Assembly: GCA_964526635.1 (NCBI GenBank)
Contig: CAZGLR010000002.1
Coordinates: forward strand, 1-64,000
Length of the DNA stretch: 64,000 nt
Direction of reading: 5' to 3'
Source: CAZGLR01 sp964526635
Lineage (GTDB): Bacteria > Zixibacteria > MSB-5A5 > GN15 > JAAZOE01
The translations under genes were made by a program, and so were the position numbers. Positions 63,978-64,000 of the stretch are shown here, one piece after another; positions within the stretch are counted from its first letter, which is position 1, and each line of letters begins with the position of its first letter. The notes under the pieces were generated by a model. The model ran no database searches, was not told the DNA's origin, and saw nothing but the letters and a program-made list of their open reading frames with translations.

Positions 63978-64000
63978 ATGTATGATCGTACTGGAAACCT
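63978..64000 (+). CDS. Possible start of a gene continuing beyond the window
   Basis: An ATG at 63978 with a TAGGAG stretch (63957-63962) about 15 bases upstream opens a frame (MYDRTGN) that runs off the end. Too short to identify. Confidence 0.25.

Overview
This window reads as a chromosomal segment of a Gram-negative (diderm) bacterium of moderate GC content. It has LolA-like, porin-like and Wza-like envelope proteins, a PEP-CTERM protein, prepilin-type genes, a PorX-like REC-PglZ regulator, and a complex I without NuoEFG. That mix suggests the FCB superphylum or a neighbouring candidate phylum such as Zixibacteria. This placement is inferred from gene content only. I see no rRNA, tRNA, CRISPR array, insertion sequence or prophage.

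Layout. (1) 1-4.1 kb: the end of an MFS transporter, then cydAB on the minus strand, set between gaps rich in short GC hairpins. (2) 4.1-14.0 kb: an eleven-gene complex I operon, nuoABCDHIJKLMN. (3) 14.1-15.7 kb: a DUF502 membrane protein overlapping a PTS-IIA/CBS fusion. (4) 16.0-19.3 kb, minus strand: a metal (probably zinc) uptake operon with permease, binding protein, His-rich outer-membrane protein and a small Cys/His membrane protein, but no ATPase. (5) 19.5-22.6 kb: a c-type cytochrome-like lipoprotein and a large GT-C-like membrane protein. (6) 22.7-37.1 kb: an exopolysaccharide/O-antigen locus behind a near-consensus sigma-70 promoter. It encodes Wza-like export, a Wzz-like chain-length protein, an acyltransferase, two DegT aminotransferases, a flippase, a polymerase/ligase, two glycosyltransferases, a methyltransferase, a minimal initiating phosphoglycosyltransferase, and a TM-CBS-SDR fusion. 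(7) 37.3-48.6 kb: a long co-directional run: serS, a PorY/PorX-like kinase-regulator pair, tsaE-tsaB-rimI, accD, folC and two GAF histidine kinases, most joined by 4-bp overlaps. (8) 48.7-53.0 kb: an NtrC-family sigma-54 activator, a degenerate GGDEF protein, an ECF sigma/anti-sigma pair, and a PEP-CTERM protein behind a clear sigma-54 promoter signature. (9) 53.1-57.9 kb: an RND/MMPL exporter with LolA-like and beta-barrel partners. (10) 57.9-62.9 kb, minus strand: a GT-C mannosyltransferase-like protein, a CDP-alcohol phosphatidyltransferase and three prepilin-type genes (PilX, PilW, PilV). (11) 63.0-64.0 kb: debris (a porin C-terminal fragment and a truncated K+ channel), then the possible start of another gene.

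The main theme is energy metabolism followed by envelope biogenesis and its control. The observations most worth following are the sigma-54 signature at the PEP-CTERM gene near an overlapping kinase/NtrC cascade, the REC-PglZ protein beside a membrane kinase, the TM-CBS-SDR fusion next to a phosphoglycosyltransferase without its usual membrane domain, and the RND/LolA-like/barrel cluster.
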